This document shows positions 31,470 through 40,986 of a stretch of DNA of 64,000 nucleotides, in pieces. Made by a program: the position numbers and the translations under genes. The first letter of the stretch is position 1; each line of letters opens with the position of its first letter. Source of the stretch: JBGLNJ01 sp041300525 (lineage in GTDB: Bacteria > Chloroflexota > Anaerolineae > Fen-1058); NCBI GenBank assembly GCA_041300525.1, contig JBGLNJ010000001.1:4278001-4342000 (forward strand), in the 5' to 3' direction. The notes under the pieces are model-generated. The model was not told the origin of the DNA. It saw only the letters and a list, made by a program, of their open reading frames with translations, and ran no database searches.

Positions 31470-32868
31470 ATGACAACTGACATACTGACCTCGACGCTCG
31501 CACAAGAACTGGGCATCCACGCCAACCAGGTTGAACAGACCGTCACCCTGCTCGACGCCGGCAACACCATCCCCTTCATCGCGCGGTACCGCAAAGAAGT
31601 CACCGGCTCGCTGGACGAAGAGCAGTTGCGCCAACTGGCCGAGCGCCTGAACTATTTGCGCTCGCTGGCGGAACGCAAGGCGGCGGTACTGGCCTCCATC
31701 CAGGAGCAGGGCAAACTCACGCCGGACTTGCAGACCGCGATTGATGCGGCGGCGACTTTGCAGGCGGTCGAAGACCTCTACCAGCCCTACAAGCCCAAGC
31801 GCCGCACACGCGGGATGATGGCCCGCGAGCGTGGGCTGGAACCGTTGGCGCAGTTGATCTTGGCCCAGCCCTTGACGCGCGAGAGCCTTGACCAACTCGC
31901 CGCGCCGTATCTTACCGATGACGTGCCGACATCGGAAGATGCCTGGGCCGGCGCGCGCGACATTGTGGCCGAGACGATTTCGGACGAGGCCGAAGTGCGC
32001 CAGGCGGCGCGCCAACTGGCGATGGAGCGCGGCTACCTGGGCTGCGAGCTGACCGATGCGGAGCAAGACCCGCGTCACGTCTATGAGTTGTATTACCAAT
32101 TCGCCGAGGCTGTGCCGCGCCTGCGCCCGCACCAAATCCTGGCGCTCAATCGCGGCGAAAGCGAAGGCGCGCTCCGGCTCAAGCTCGACCCACCATCGGA
32201 TATGTGCCTGGATCGCATCGCGACCAAGTTCCGGCCCGACCCGCGCTCGCCGCTGGTCGAGCAGCTCAACCTCGCCTCGCGCGATAGTTGGGATCGCCTG
32301 CTCGCGCCCGCCATCGAGCGCGACGTGCGCCGCGCCTTGACCGAGACAGCCCAGGAACAAGCCATCAAGGTTTTTGCCACGAACCTCAAGGCGCTGCTGC
32401 TCCAGCCGCCCATCCGAGGTCACGCCGTCATCGGGATTGACCCCGGCATTCGCACCGGCTGCAAAGTGGCGGCGGTGGATGCCACCGGCAAAGTCTTGGG
32501 CACACTGACGATCTTTCCGCACGAGCCGCACAAGCAGTGGGTTGCCAGCAAAACGCTCTTGCAGAAAATCATCCAGGCGACCGGCGCCGACCTGATCGCC
32601 ATCGGCAATGGAACGGCCAGCCGCGAGACGGAACAACTCGCGGCCGACATTATCCGCGAAGGCGCGCCGGCCCGCTACCTGATCGTCAACGAGGCCGGGG
32701 CGTCGGTGTACTCGGCCTCGCCCCTGGCGCGCGCCGAGTTGCCCGACCTGGACGTGACGCTGCGCGGGGCCGTGTCCATCGCGCGGCGCGTGCTCGACCC
32801 GCTGGCGGAACTCGTCAAGATTGATCAGAGCTCGATTGGCGTGGGCATGTATCAGCACTACGTGGACT
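31470..32868 (+). pseudogene. tex: Tex-like transcription accessory protein, C-terminally truncated
   Basis: About 466 residues of Tex, an RNA-binding factor usually 720-780 residues long. Present are the N-terminal helical domain (I-P-F-I-A-R-Y-R-K-E near 31), the middle region and the YqgF/RNase-H-like domain (V-I-G-I-D-P-G-I-R-T-G near 325, I-G-N-G-T-A-S-R-E-T). It breaks after I-G-V-G-M-Y-Q-H-Y-V-D, losing the helix-hairpin-helix and S1 domains. The frame then runs into the 3' end of a transposase gene on the opposite strand and stops at 32972. The ATG 31470 is favoured over upstream codons by homology. Confidence 0.9.
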
Positions 32869-34323
32869 TTATGCAGAGGCCGTCGCGGCCTGTTTTTGCT
32901 GCTTTTTGGACACCACCGGCTGTCGAGGTTCTGGGTGAAAACCCGCCGCGCGGCCCGGTGCTTTTCCGCTGAGGTGGGGTGCTGAGGCGGGTGTGCCCAA
33001 ACTGAGGGAAAAGGTTGGCCAGGCGCGCTGCACCTGTCCGGCGGTGAGCGGCTGTTGCGGGTCACGCGGAGACTTGTCCCACGGGCGGGGCATGGACTTG
33101 ACCAACGTGCGCGCCAGCAACAATTGCGTGTACGCCAGAGCCACGACCCACTGCCAGTTTTCACAGGCTCGGAGCGTGGGCGACCCTTCGCAAGCTCAGG
33201 GCAGGTTTGGCGGGCAGCAAACCCAATCGCTGTTTGGCGAAGCGGAAAAAGTGCTCGATGCCAAAGCGGGCCAGGTACATCTGGCAGAGAGCTTCCAGCG
33301 GCACTGAACTGGGGCCGCTCCAGAACAGCCACAACGGGCGGCGGTACTTGGGTTGACCGTCCGGTGCGAAGAACTCGACCCGCACGACGGTGCCTACCAG
33401 ACGTGCCACCTCCTTGAAGTGCAACTGGCTCCAATCGCTCACGCGCACCGTGCCGAGCGGCAGAGGAAACTCGACCTGGTGCTGTGGGGCGGGCGGGGTC
33501 TGGAGGCGGAACTTGTCGCCATGTTCCGGCGGTCGCCCCTTCTTGGTGCGCTTGCCGGTCTTGGGATTGATGACCGGCGCAGGCGGCGCACCGTACAGCA
33601 CGCGATTGCAGGGCAAGCGCACCAGGACACACAGGCTGGTCAAGCCTATAAACGCGGCCAAAAACGGCTCGACTGAGCTCGCCGAAGTCGGCGCTTTGGC
33701 TTCGGCCTGAGCTCAGCCGAACGGCGTAGCCGCTGTCGGCGACGACGACGTTGAGCATCCCCGCCACGACGAGCGTCGCCGCCAAGCACAACACTTGCCG
33801 AGCCGCCACGACCGCCGGTGTGTCCCACGTGGCCGCGCGCTCCACGTCACGTGGGGCGAACCAGGCCGGGGCCTGGGAGACGATTCGTCCCAACCAACTG
33901 TACTGGTGACCGGGTATGGCTTTCTTCTGGCTGGTCGAGTAGACCTTACCTCGATCCGGCAAGGTCTCGGCGTCCGGGCGCAGATCCACCGTGGTGTCCA
34001 CGCCGTACACCGCGCACCCGCCAATCGTCAGCGCCTCGGACGGCTCCGCCTCGGCCAGCAGACTTCGGCGAGCTCAGTCGAACCGTTGCCGCGCCTGTTC
34101 GGGATCAATCTGCCCTTTCTGGAGAGCGTCGTAGACCATGCTGAATCGGCGGCGGAACGCCGGGCTGAGGCTCAACTCCACGGGTGAGCGCGGGTCAACC
34201 GTCACGGCAAAGCCGCAAAGCGTCGATGAGTTCAAACAACGCATCGGCGCGCAGCGGGAAAATGCCCAACAGTTTTTGGCGGAACTGCTGGAGAAATGGG
34301 AGAGAGACAATCGTTGTTGTCAT
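32869..34323 (-). pseudogene. Degenerate DDE transposase (NF041680-like), with nested repeats
   Basis: One transposase gene in several frames. The N terminus starts at ATG 34323 (F-R-Q-K-L-L-G-I-F ... A-D-A-L-F-E-L-I-D-A-L), shifts frame near 34205 (L-S-L-S-P-A-F-R-R-R), continues as V-Y-G-V-D-T-T-V-D-L-R-P-D-A near 34010, shifts near 33720, then L-A-R-F-G-I-E-H-F-F-R-F-A-K-Q (33161-33661) and finally L-A-Y-T-Q-L-L-L-A-R-T-L-V to the stop at 32869. The CTTCGGCGAGCTCAG palindromic repeats at 34064-34085 and 33668-33722 and a CTTCGCAAGCTCAGGGCAG element at 33186 account for some breaks. Its 3' edge coincides with the truncation of tex. Family name by pattern memory. Confidence 0.75.
33668..33722. 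repeat. Palindromic GACTGAGCTCGCCGAAG-type repeat
   Basis: GGCTCGACTGAGCTCGCCGAAG and CTTCGGCCTGAGCTCAGCCGAAC are imperfect inverted arms inside the transposase pseudogene. A related half-copy (CTTCGGCGAGCTCAGTCGAACC) is at 34064-34085. The arms look like an independent small palindromic repeat that landed in the transposase. Confidence 0.7.
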
Positions 34324-34589
34324 ACCTGCATTTTCGCCAATTTCCGATTTGTGTCAAGGCCAGTTGTGAAGCTGGCTGTTTGGACTCTAAACTTCAGTAG
34401 TTTGTGCAGTTGCTATTAATATCCAGCTCGCGAAAGTCCTCTGCAAGTAACATCCTGACCGAAAAAACTATCTTGTCGGTGTCGTGATTACCGACTAGTG
34501 GGGCGCTCCCAACTTCTTTCTTTTGTGGCTATGAATACACTCTATCACACCGGCGCCGTGCCCACCAGTCGCCAAGCTACCCATTCACT

Positions 34590-34609
34590 CCCCCGCAATT
34601 CTACGGGGG
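34590..34609. repeat. Small hairpin after the Cache histidine kinase
   Basis: CCCCCG / CGGGGG inverted repeat with an eight-base loop, just beyond the stop of the histidine kinase at 34616 on the minus strand. It could act as terminator, but has no strong T run. The remaining gene-free part of 34324-34615 shows nothing identifiable. Confidence 0.45.
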
Positions 34610-34615
34610 TGTGAT

Positions 34616-36313
34616 CTACGCCGGCAAATGAATCTCGATTTGCGTTCCGTGGCCCGGCTCGGACACAAGGCTCAGCCAGCCGCCGGCCAACTCCGTGCGC
34701 TCGCGCATCCCCAGCAGACCATAGTGCCCAGCTTTTGCCAACTCGCCCGGACGGTCGGGGATGGCAAAGCCTGCGCCGTCGTCGTGAATCGTCACGGCGA
34801 CCTCGCCCTCTGAAAAAGCCACGCTCACATCGGCGCGGGAAGCGTTGGCGTGCGCGGCCACATTGTTGAGCGCCTCCTGCACGATGCGATACAGCGCGAT
34901 CTCGCGCTCCGGCGTCAGCCGCTTGGGTTCGCCCGTGACATGAAAGAAAGCAGCCAGCTTCCCATCGGCGCCGGCGCTCGCATCGCGCGCCAACATTTCC
35001 AGCGCCGGGAGCAGCCCCAGGTCTTCGAGGTAAATCGGGCGCAGGTTGCGCGAAAATCGGCGCACTTCTTCGACCAGCGCCGTCGTCATCGCGCGCAGCT
35101 CGTCCAGGCGAGCCGCGCAAGCGAGGGGATCACGGCTCAGTGTTTTCTGCGCCATCTGCAATTGCTGATCGAGCGCGATGAGGCTTTGCACCGTTTCGTC
35201 GTGCAGATCGCGCGCCAGCCGTTTACGCTCGTCCTCCTGGCCTTGCGTCAGGGCGGCCAGGTAGCCCCGCATCCCGGCCTGATACGATTGCACCTGCTCG
35301 GCCATCTGGACCAGCGTGGCCTGCAAGGCCTGAATCTCTGCGATGCCGCCGACCGGCTCTTCGAGCGCCTCAAAATCGCCCCAGCCCAACTGGGCAGCCT
35401 GCTCGTCCAGGCGCTGCAGCGGTCGGACGATGCTGCGCACACCATAGAAAAGCGCCACCGCCGCCAGCAGTCCCGCCGGCAGCAAAATGAACTGGATCGG
35501 CTCGGTGGATCGCATCAACGGGCTGACCACATCCGCCCAGGGTTCTTCGACAATCAGCCCCCACCCCACCCAGCCGACGCCGCTGTAGGCAATGACGCGC
35601 TCCAGGTTGTCGGGCGGGAGCGCGCGATAGTACGCGCCCGACTCACCGCGCAGCGATTCGGCCACGCCGGGATGGCCGCGCCAGTCCGCGCCGATGAGAG
35701 ATTCATTCGTGTGATAAATGAGTTGACTGTTGAGGTCAACCAAATACGCGGCAGCGCGCCGGGTGGCCTGCAAGCCACTCACCAGCGTGGGGATGCCAAG
35801 CTGCTGCGGGCTGAGCGCGCCGATGGCAATGACAGTGCGCCGCGCCGAGGGAACGGCGATAAAGAGCACGACGCCGCGCGTGGGCGTGTCTGCCACCAGC
35901 GGCGAAAACGCCGGGCCGGGGCTTTGGCCCGAAAAGTCTAGCAGTTCTTGCGCAAAGGGACGCTGCGCCCATACCTCGTTCGAGGGAGCGCCGGCGATCA
36001 ACTGGCGCTGCGGATTGTAGAACGCCACACCGCCGTCAAACTGGTTAAAGAGAAAATCGGATTCGGAGACAAGCTGCTGGAAAGGCACGCCGTCGGACAG
36101 CCGGTCGGACAACGTGCGGAGCGCCATCGCTTGATTGTAGACCCGCTCGGTCAATCCCACCGCCGCCGCGCGGACGGCTCGCTCGTCACGCTCGCCCACT
36201 AGCCGCCGCGTCTCCTGGCGATAGACCTGGAACGCCACCGTCCCCAGGCTGGCCGCCGCGACCAGCGGCACGAGCAGCACGATGACGATCAGGCGCAGTG
36301 GCAAGCGGCGCAT
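34616..36313 (-). CDS. Sensor histidine kinase with extracytoplasmic Cache-like domain
   Basis: 565 residues from ATG 36313. Membrane helix 1 is at about 7-27, then a ~240-residue extracytoplasmic sensor resembling dCache (double PAS-like, with V-A-F-Y-N-P-Q-R-Q-L and A-Y-L-V-D-L-N-S-Q-L-I-Y-H), membrane helix 2 (about 270-290), HAMP-like region, then HisKA_3 with A-R-D-L-H-D-E-T-V-Q and HATPase_c with I-H-D-D-G-A-G-F and G-L-L-G-M-R-E-R. NarX-type output, so a LuxR-type partner is expected but none is adjacent. The start lies one base after the stop of a prs remnant (TGACATG), showing an operon with prs. Confidence 0.88.
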   Translation of the reverse strand: MRRLPLRLIVIVLLVPLVAAASLGTVAFQVYRQETRRLVGERDERAVRAAAVGLTERVYNQAMALRTLSDRLSDGVPFQQLVSESDFLFNQFDGGVAFYNPQRQLIAGAPSNEVWAQRPFAQELLDFSGQSPGPAFSPLVADTPTRGVVLFIAVPSARRTVIAIGALSPQQLGIPTLVSGLQATRRAAAYLVDLNSQLIYHTNESLIGADWRGHPGVAESLRGESGAYYRALPPDNLERVIAYSGVGWVGWGLIVEEPWADVVSPLMRSTEPIQFILLPAGLLAAVALFYGVRSIVRPLQRLDEQAAQLGWGDFEALEEPVGGIAEIQALQATLVQMAEQVQSYQAGMRGYLAALTQGQEDERKRLARDLHDETVQSLIALDQQLQMAQKTLSRDPLACAARLDELRAMTTALVEEVRRFSRNLRPIYLEDLGLLPALEMLARDASAGADGKLAAFFHVTGEPKRLTPEREIALYRIVQEALNNVAAHANASRADVSVAFSEGEVAVTIHDDGAGFAIPDRPGELAKAGHYGLLGMRERTELAGGWLSLVSEPGHGTQIEIHLPA

Positions 36314-36314
36314 G

Positions 36315-36438
36315 TCACGTCGGCCGAACGAGACCGCTGATGGACGCGCCATCGTGCACGCGCTGGATGACTTGCGCCAACAGCGGCGCAATAGACACGA
36401 CCTGAATTTTGGGGTGCCGCTTTTCCGGGGGCAAACCA
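36315..36438 (-). pseudogene. prs: C-terminal fragment of ribose-phosphate pyrophosphokinase
   Basis: About 40 codons ending in TGA at 36315-36317 read L-P-P-E-K-R-H-P-K-I then V-V-S-I-A-P-L-L-A-Q-V-I, the typical C terminus of PRPP synthetase. The rest of the gene is missing. At about 36438 the sequence changes to the 5'-truncated ABC ATPase on the opposite strand. Confidence 0.8.
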
Positions 36439-36439
36439 T

Positions 36440-37363
36440 GCAATTGCCACCGAGAACCTCACCAAATGCTTCGGCAAATTCTGCGCCGTGAGCGGTGTGA
36501 CGTTCACCGTCAAGCGCGGCAGCATCTTTGGCTTCCTGGGGCCGAACGGCGCGGGCAAGACGACGACGATGCGCATGTTGCTGGGACTGCTCGCGCCCAC
36601 GTCGGGGCGCGCCGAGGTGTTGGGTTACAATGTGGCGCACCGGCCGCGCGCGGTCAAGAAACGCATCGGCTACATGAGCCAACGCTTTAGCCTGTACGAC
36701 GATCTAACCGTGGGCGAGAACTTGCGCTTTTACGGACGGACGTATGGGTTGGACGGCAAACGTCTGCGCGAGCGTATCGAGTTCGTGCTAGAGATGGCTG
36801 ACCTGATGGGCCGCGACGGGATGCGCGGGCGCGAGCTTGCGGGCGGTTGGCGTCAACGGTTGGCGCTGGGCACGGCGATTCTGCACGAGCCAGAGTTGGT
36901 GTTCCTGGATGAGCCGACCGCCGGCGTTGACCCGGTGAGCCGCCGGGCGTTCTGGGAATTGCTGTACCGGTTGGCCGGCGGAGGCACGACGATCTTTGTG
37001 ACCACGCACTACATGGACGAGGCCGAGCATTGCCAGGAGTTGGCGTTCATCCATGCCGGCGCGATTGTGGCGCAAGGTTCGCCCGATTCGATCAAGACCA
37101 CGTTGATGAAGGCGCAGGTGCTCGAGATTTCGCCCGACCAACCCGCCGAGGCGATGCGCTTGCTCAAGTCGGCGCGCGCGGAGGGCCGCCTGGATGTGGA
37201 CGACATTGCGTTATACGGCGCGCAAGTTCACGTCGTCGCGCCGGATGTGGGGCGGGTGATGGAATCCATCGCGCACCTGCTGCAAGCGGGCGGCCTCCAG
37301 CCGGGCCAGATGGACGTGATCGAGCCGTCGTTGGAGGATGTGTTCCTGTCGTGTATTCGGTAG
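36440..37363 (+). CDS. ABC transporter ATP-binding protein (ABC-2 exporter), 5' end missing
   Basis: 308 codons in frame from A-T-E-N-L-T-K-C-F-G onwards. Walker A G-P-N-G-A-G-K-T-T, signature L-A-G-G-W-R-Q-R (G-G instead of S-G-G), Walker B V-F-L-D-E-P-T-A-G and H-loop T-T-H-Y-M-D-E-A are present, with a C-terminal DrrA-like domain. Only a few N-terminal residues are lost at the joint near 36438. The usual annotated start would be GTG 36488, but homology begins earlier. The two HlyD genes follow, as in ATPase-HlyD-HlyD-permease drug-export operons; the permease is not seen. Confidence 0.9.
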   Translation, partial: AIATENLTKCFGKFCAVSGVTFTVKRGSIFGFLGPNGAGKTTTMRMLLGLLAPTSGRAEVLGYNVAHRPRAVKKRIGYMSQRFSLYDDLTVGENLRFYGRTYGLDGKRLRERIEFVLEMADLMGRDGMRGRELAGGWRQRLALGTAILHEPELVFLDEPTAGVDPVSRRAFWELLYRLAGGGTTIFVTTHYMDEAEHCQELAFIHAGAIVAQGSPDSIKTTLMKAQVLEISPDQPAEAMRLLKSARAEGRLDVDDIALYGAQVHVVAPDVGRVMESIAHLLQAGGLQPGQMDVIEPSLEDVFLSCIR

Positions 37364-37433
37364 CAAGGAGCAAGAGGCAAGAAACTGGCTTCTGCATCTT
37401 GCCTCCTGCATCTTGCGCCCTGTCAGGTGAAGT

Positions 37434-38750
37434 ATGAACATTAGACGCTATATCATTTTGATTTTCGTCCTCGCCATCACGATTGGCGGCGCGTTGTGGT
37501 ACTTGCGCCCCAATCCCAACATCGGAAATCAATTGTTGGAGCGGCTGGGCCTGGGGCGACTGGAAAAAGGATGGGGCGCTTCCGGGTTCGTCGAGGCGGA
37601 AGAGGTCGCCATCGCGCCCGAGATCGCGGGTCGAATCACGGCGCTGCCTTTTGGCGAAGGCGACGAGGCGCGCGCGGGCGATGTGCTGCTGCGCCTGCAA
37701 GATGACATCCTCTCGGCGCAGGTCGAGGTGGCGCGCGGCAAGTTGGAAGAAGCGCAAGCAATCCTGGCGCGAGTCAAGGTCGGGACGCGCAAGGAGACGC
37801 TCGACCGGTTCGCGGCGCAAGTGGGACTCGCCCAGGCCGCGCGCGACGGAGCCAGGCAGGCCTGGCTCGACGCGCAGGCCATCCGCGACCATCCGCAGAC
37901 ACTCGATGTCCAGATCGCCGGGGCGCGAGCGCAGGCAACGGCGACGCAGAAACAATACGAGGCGGCGCTGGCGCAACGTGACATTGCCGAGGAAGCCTGG
38001 AAGAATTACGGCAAAGGCTCGGATAAATTGGCGGGCATCCCCATGCAATTTCGCCCGGCCATGCCCACCTCGTTTTACCTGGTTCCGTATCAGTGGGAGC
38101 AGGCGCTCGCCGCCACCGATGCGGCGCAAGCCGCTTACACGGGCGCGCAGACGGCGTTGAATCATTTGCTGGAGCAACGCTCCGATCCGCAAGAGGCGCA
38201 AGCGCAAGTGGATGCGGCTTTTGCGCGTTATCAATCGGCAGAGGCGGCGGTGGCGAAAGCGCAATCGGCGCTCGATGCGCTCAAGGCCGGCGCGACGGTG
38301 GAACAAGTCGCCGCTGCAGAGGCGCAGGTGAATGTGGCCGAGGCCGCGCTCGAAGCGACGCAGGTGCAACTGGACAAGGCGACGGTTCGCGCGCCCGCCG
38401 GCGGCGTGATTGTGGCGCGCAGCGTCTATACCGGCGAGATGGCTGCGCCGGGCGTCACGGCGCTGACATTGGCTGACCTGGACAGCGTGACGTTGACCAT
38501 TTACGTCCCCGGAGGCAAACTGGGTGAGGTGACGTTAGGGCAGACGCTTGACGTGCGCGTGGACGCTTTCCCGGATCGTGCGTTCCCCGGCGTCATCACG
38601 CACATCGCCGACAAGGCCGAATACACGCCGCGCAATGTGCGCCCACCCGATCAACGCGCTAACCTGGTGTACGGCGTCAAGATCAAGATCGCCAACCCGG
38701 AGCATGTGCTCAAGCCTGGGATGCCGGCGGAAGTGCAGGTGACAAGATGA
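37434..38750 (+). CDS. HlyD-family efflux adaptor protein
   Basis: 438-residue periplasmic/extracytoplasmic adaptor. It has an N-terminal anchor (Y-I-I-L-I-F-V-L-A-I-T-I), then the biotinyl/lipoyl half (V-A-I-A-P-E-I-A-G-R-I), a long Ala/Gln-rich coiled-coil hairpin (about 85-290), the second lipoyl half (V-R-A-P-A-G-G-V-I-V) and a beta-barrel domain near the C terminus. It links an inner-membrane ABC exporter to the envelope. The gene overlaps the next HlyD gene by four bases (ATGA). A GCAAGAGGCAAG-type repeat occupies the spacer upstream. Confidence 0.9.
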   Translation: MNIRRYIILIFVLAITIGGALWYLRPNPNIGNQLLERLGLGRLEKGWGASGFVEAEEVAIAPEIAGRITALPFGEGDEARAGDVLLRLQDDILSAQVEVARGKLEEAQAILARVKVGTRKETLDRFAAQVGLAQAARDGARQAWLDAQAIRDHPQTLDVQIAGARAQATATQKQYEAALAQRDIAEEAWKNYGKGSDKLAGIPMQFRPAMPTSFYLVPYQWEQALAATDAAQAAYTGAQTALNHLLEQRSDPQEAQAQVDAAFARYQSAEAAVAKAQSALDALKAGATVEQVAAAEAQVNVAEAALEATQVQLDKATVRAPAGGVIVARSVYTGEMAAPGVTALTLADLDSVTLTIYVPGGKLGEVTLGQTLDVRVDAFPDRAFPGVITHIADKAEYTPRNVRPPDQRANLVYGVKIKIANPEHVLKPGMPAEVQVTR

Positions 38751-40000
38751 CAAGGAGACAAGGGGACAAGGTGACGAGGATCACGCGACACGCAACACGC
38801 AACACGCATTACGCAGTACGTGCTTTGCTCATCTGCATGATGGTGTTGCTTTCTGCTTGCCAATCGAATCGCGATATCAATACCCTTCGCTTCAGCGGCG
38901 TGATCGAGGGGACACAGGCTGCGGTGGTCACGGAAATGGGCGGGCGCGTGATCGAGCTGGCCGCCGATGAAGGCGCCGCCGTCCAGTCGGGCCAGGTGTT
39001 GGCGCGGCTCGACGACGCGGCGCTCCAGGTGCAGGTCAAACAGGCGCAGGCGGCGGTCCGCGCGGCGGAAGCGAACCTGGCGCAGGTCAAGGCCGGCGCG
39101 CGGAGCGAAGAGATCGCCGCTTTCCAGGCTGCGTTGACCCAGGCCCAGGCCGAGCGTGACGGCGCGGCTGCGGCATACAAGAACACCGAGACGATGCTCA
39201 AAAATCCGCAGCAACTCTTGGCGCAAATTGACGCGGCGCGCGCGGCGGCCAAGCTGGCCGAACAAAATGTGGCGGTGGCGAAGAGCAAGCTGGCCGAGGC
39301 GCGTTGGTGGCGCGACTTTTACGATGACGACAAAGGGCGGCGCAAGTCGCTCGACAAGCAAATCGCCATTGCCCAGAGCAATCTGGACGCGGCCCAGGCT
39401 CAACTCGACGGGGCCAACGCGCAAGTCAACGCGCTGCAAGCGATGCGCCGCGCACCAGTGACGTTGCAGGCGCAGGTCAACAGCGCGCTCAGTGGCTACA
39501 GCCTGACGGTGGCGAGCGTGATCGTGGCCAGCGCCGTCTTGGCTGAGTTGAAGGCCGGGCCAACGCCTGAAGAGATCGCGTTGGCCCAAGCGCAATTGCA
39601 TCAGGCCCAGGCGCAACTCGAGTTGGCGCAGGCCTATCAGTCTCGCGCCGAGTTGCGCGCGCCGCTGACGGGTTTAGTGGCGAGCCGCTCGGTACACGCG
39701 GGTGAGACAATTCAGCCTGGCGCGCTGTTGATGACGGTGTCCAACCTGGACGAGGTGACGCTGGTCGTTTATGTGCCGCAGACGCAACTGCCGCGCGTGC
39801 GGATCGGCGCGCCGGCGCAGGTGTTCGTTGACGCTTATCCGGGGCAGACGTTCGCAGGGCAGGTGACTCTTATCGCTCGCCAGGCGCAATTCGCCTCACG
39901 CGACATTCAAGAGCAAGCCGACCGCGCCAACGTGGTCTTTGCGGTCAAGGTTCGTTTGTCCAATGCCGATCACCGCCTCAAGGCAGGCATGAACGCCTAG
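38747..40000 (+). CDS. Second HlyD-family adaptor, lipoprotein, cut by IS5-type element
   Basis: 417 residues. A lipobox L-L-S-A-C (Cys near 39) follows a short hydrophobic stretch. The N-terminal ~28 codons are read from GACAAGGGGACAAGG and CACGCAACACGC-type intergenic repeats, which supply the basic n-region. The HlyD architecture is complete up to the second lipoyl half (L-R-A-P-L-T-G-L-V-A) and beta-barrel, then ends at L-K-A-G-M-N-A where relatives continue L-K-P-G-M-x-A-x-V. The stop is made by the inverted repeat of the insertion at 39998, so a few residues are lost. Confidence 0.85.
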   Translation: MTRRQGDKVTRITRHATRNTHYAVRALLICMMVLLSACQSNRDINTLRFSGVIEGTQAAVVTEMGGRVIELAADEGAAVQSGQVLARLDDAALQVQVKQAQAAVRAAEANLAQVKAGARSEEIAAFQAALTQAQAERDGAAAAYKNTETMLKNPQQLLAQIDAARAAAKLAEQNVAVAKSKLAEARWWRDFYDDDKGRRKSLDKQIAIAQSNLDAAQAQLDGANAQVNALQAMRRAPVTLQAQVNSALSGYSLTVASVIVASAVLAELKAGPTPEEIALAQAQLHQAQAQLELAQAYQSRAELRAPLTGLVASRSVHAGETIQPGALLMTVSNLDEVTLVVYVPQTQLPRVRIGAPAQVFVDAYPGQTFAGQVTLIARQAQFASRDIQEQADRANVVFAVKVRLSNADHRLKAGMNA

Positions 40001-40985
40001 ACTTTATCGGAAATAAGGTATAGTGCCATGCATGATCACCTACACGCAAATCAAAGGCAATCGCCGCAAGTTTCTGGCGCTGACGGGACTCACGCCGAAA
40101 GAGTTTCGTACACTGCTGCCCACCTTCGAGCAGGCCTACCAACAGATGTACCCGACCACCCAGACGGTGAGCGGCGCACCGCGCAAGCGCCAAGCGGGAG
40201 GGGGGCGGAAAAGCGTTCTCGACGCACCGGAGCAGAAATTGTTGTTTGCCCTGGTGTATGTGAAGACCTATCCGCTCCAGGTACTGTTGGGCGAAGCTTT
40301 CGGGTTGAGCCAAGCGCAGGCCAACGATTGGTTGCATCGGTTGCTGCCCGTGTTGCTTCGGGCTTTGGATGGATGCAGGGTATTGCCCGAGCGCGATCCG
40401 CGGCAGTTCGCGCAGCATGAGCGTCAGCGGGGCGACCCCTTAGATTTGACCATCGATGGCACCGAACGGCGCCGCCAACGGCCCAAAAACAAGGAAAAAC
40501 AAGCTCTCCATTACAGTGGCAAGAAGAAGGCGCACACGGACAAGAATGTGGTGATCGTAAATACCAAGAGCAAGCGGGTGGGCTATCTGAGCCGCACGTA
40601 TGTGGGGAAGACGCATGACAAAAAGATCGCCGATACCGAGGCGATCGCTTACCCGCGCAAGGCGCGGCTGCGGCAGGACACCGGCTTTCAAGGCTATGCC
40701 CCGCGCGTGGCCGAAATCTACCAGCCGAAAAAAAGCCACCCAAGGGTGAGTTAACTCCCGCCGAGAAACGCACCAATCGCAAACTCGCGCGCGTCCGCGT
40801 GCGGGGCGAGCACGCACTCTCGGGGGTCAAGCGGGCCCGCGTCGTGAAAGATGTTTTGCGCAACACCAAAGATGGCTTTTCCGATCTCGCCATGATCATC
40901 GCCTGTGGCCTGCACAATTTGCGCATTCAGATTCGCAAGCGCGCCTTGCGCTTGTAAGGCAAAACGTTATTTCCGATAAAGTCTA
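39998..40985 (+). mobile_element. IS5-family insertion sequence, 988 bp
   Basis: Perfect terminal inverted repeats TAGACTTTATCGGAAATAA at 39998-40016 and 40967-40985 enclose a two-frame DDE transposase gene. The flanks belong to two different genes (HlyD to the left, a sugar-binding protein to the right), so this is either a deletion between two copies or an assembly crossover inside a repeated IS. Confidence 0.9.
40032..40957 (+). CDS. IS5-family transposase (DDE_Tnp_4-like), frameshift-expressed
   Basis: The first frame (40032-40754, about 240 residues) has an N-terminal helix-turn-helix (L-L-G-E-A-F-G-L-S-Q-A-Q-A-N) and the DDE start L-T-I-D-G-T-E-R-R, then S-G-K-K-K-A-H-T-D-K-N and Q-D-T-G-F-Q-G-Y. 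The second frame (-1) continues from the A7 run at about 40727 as E-L-T-P-A-E-K-R-T-N-R, then R-V-R-G-E-H-A-L-S-G-V-K-R, containing the final Glu. Joining by -1 slippage on the A run, as in IS1031/ISL2-type elements, is likely; an inactivating frameshift is the alternative. Start ATG 40032 is chosen over GTG 40023. Confidence 0.85.
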
Positions 40986-40986
40986 A

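Noticed and set aside
31377..34010. 877-codon open frame on the minus strand
   Set aside because: Only its first ~100 codons (from 34010) match the transposase. The rest is antisense to tex and shifted transposase sequence, open by G+C bias.
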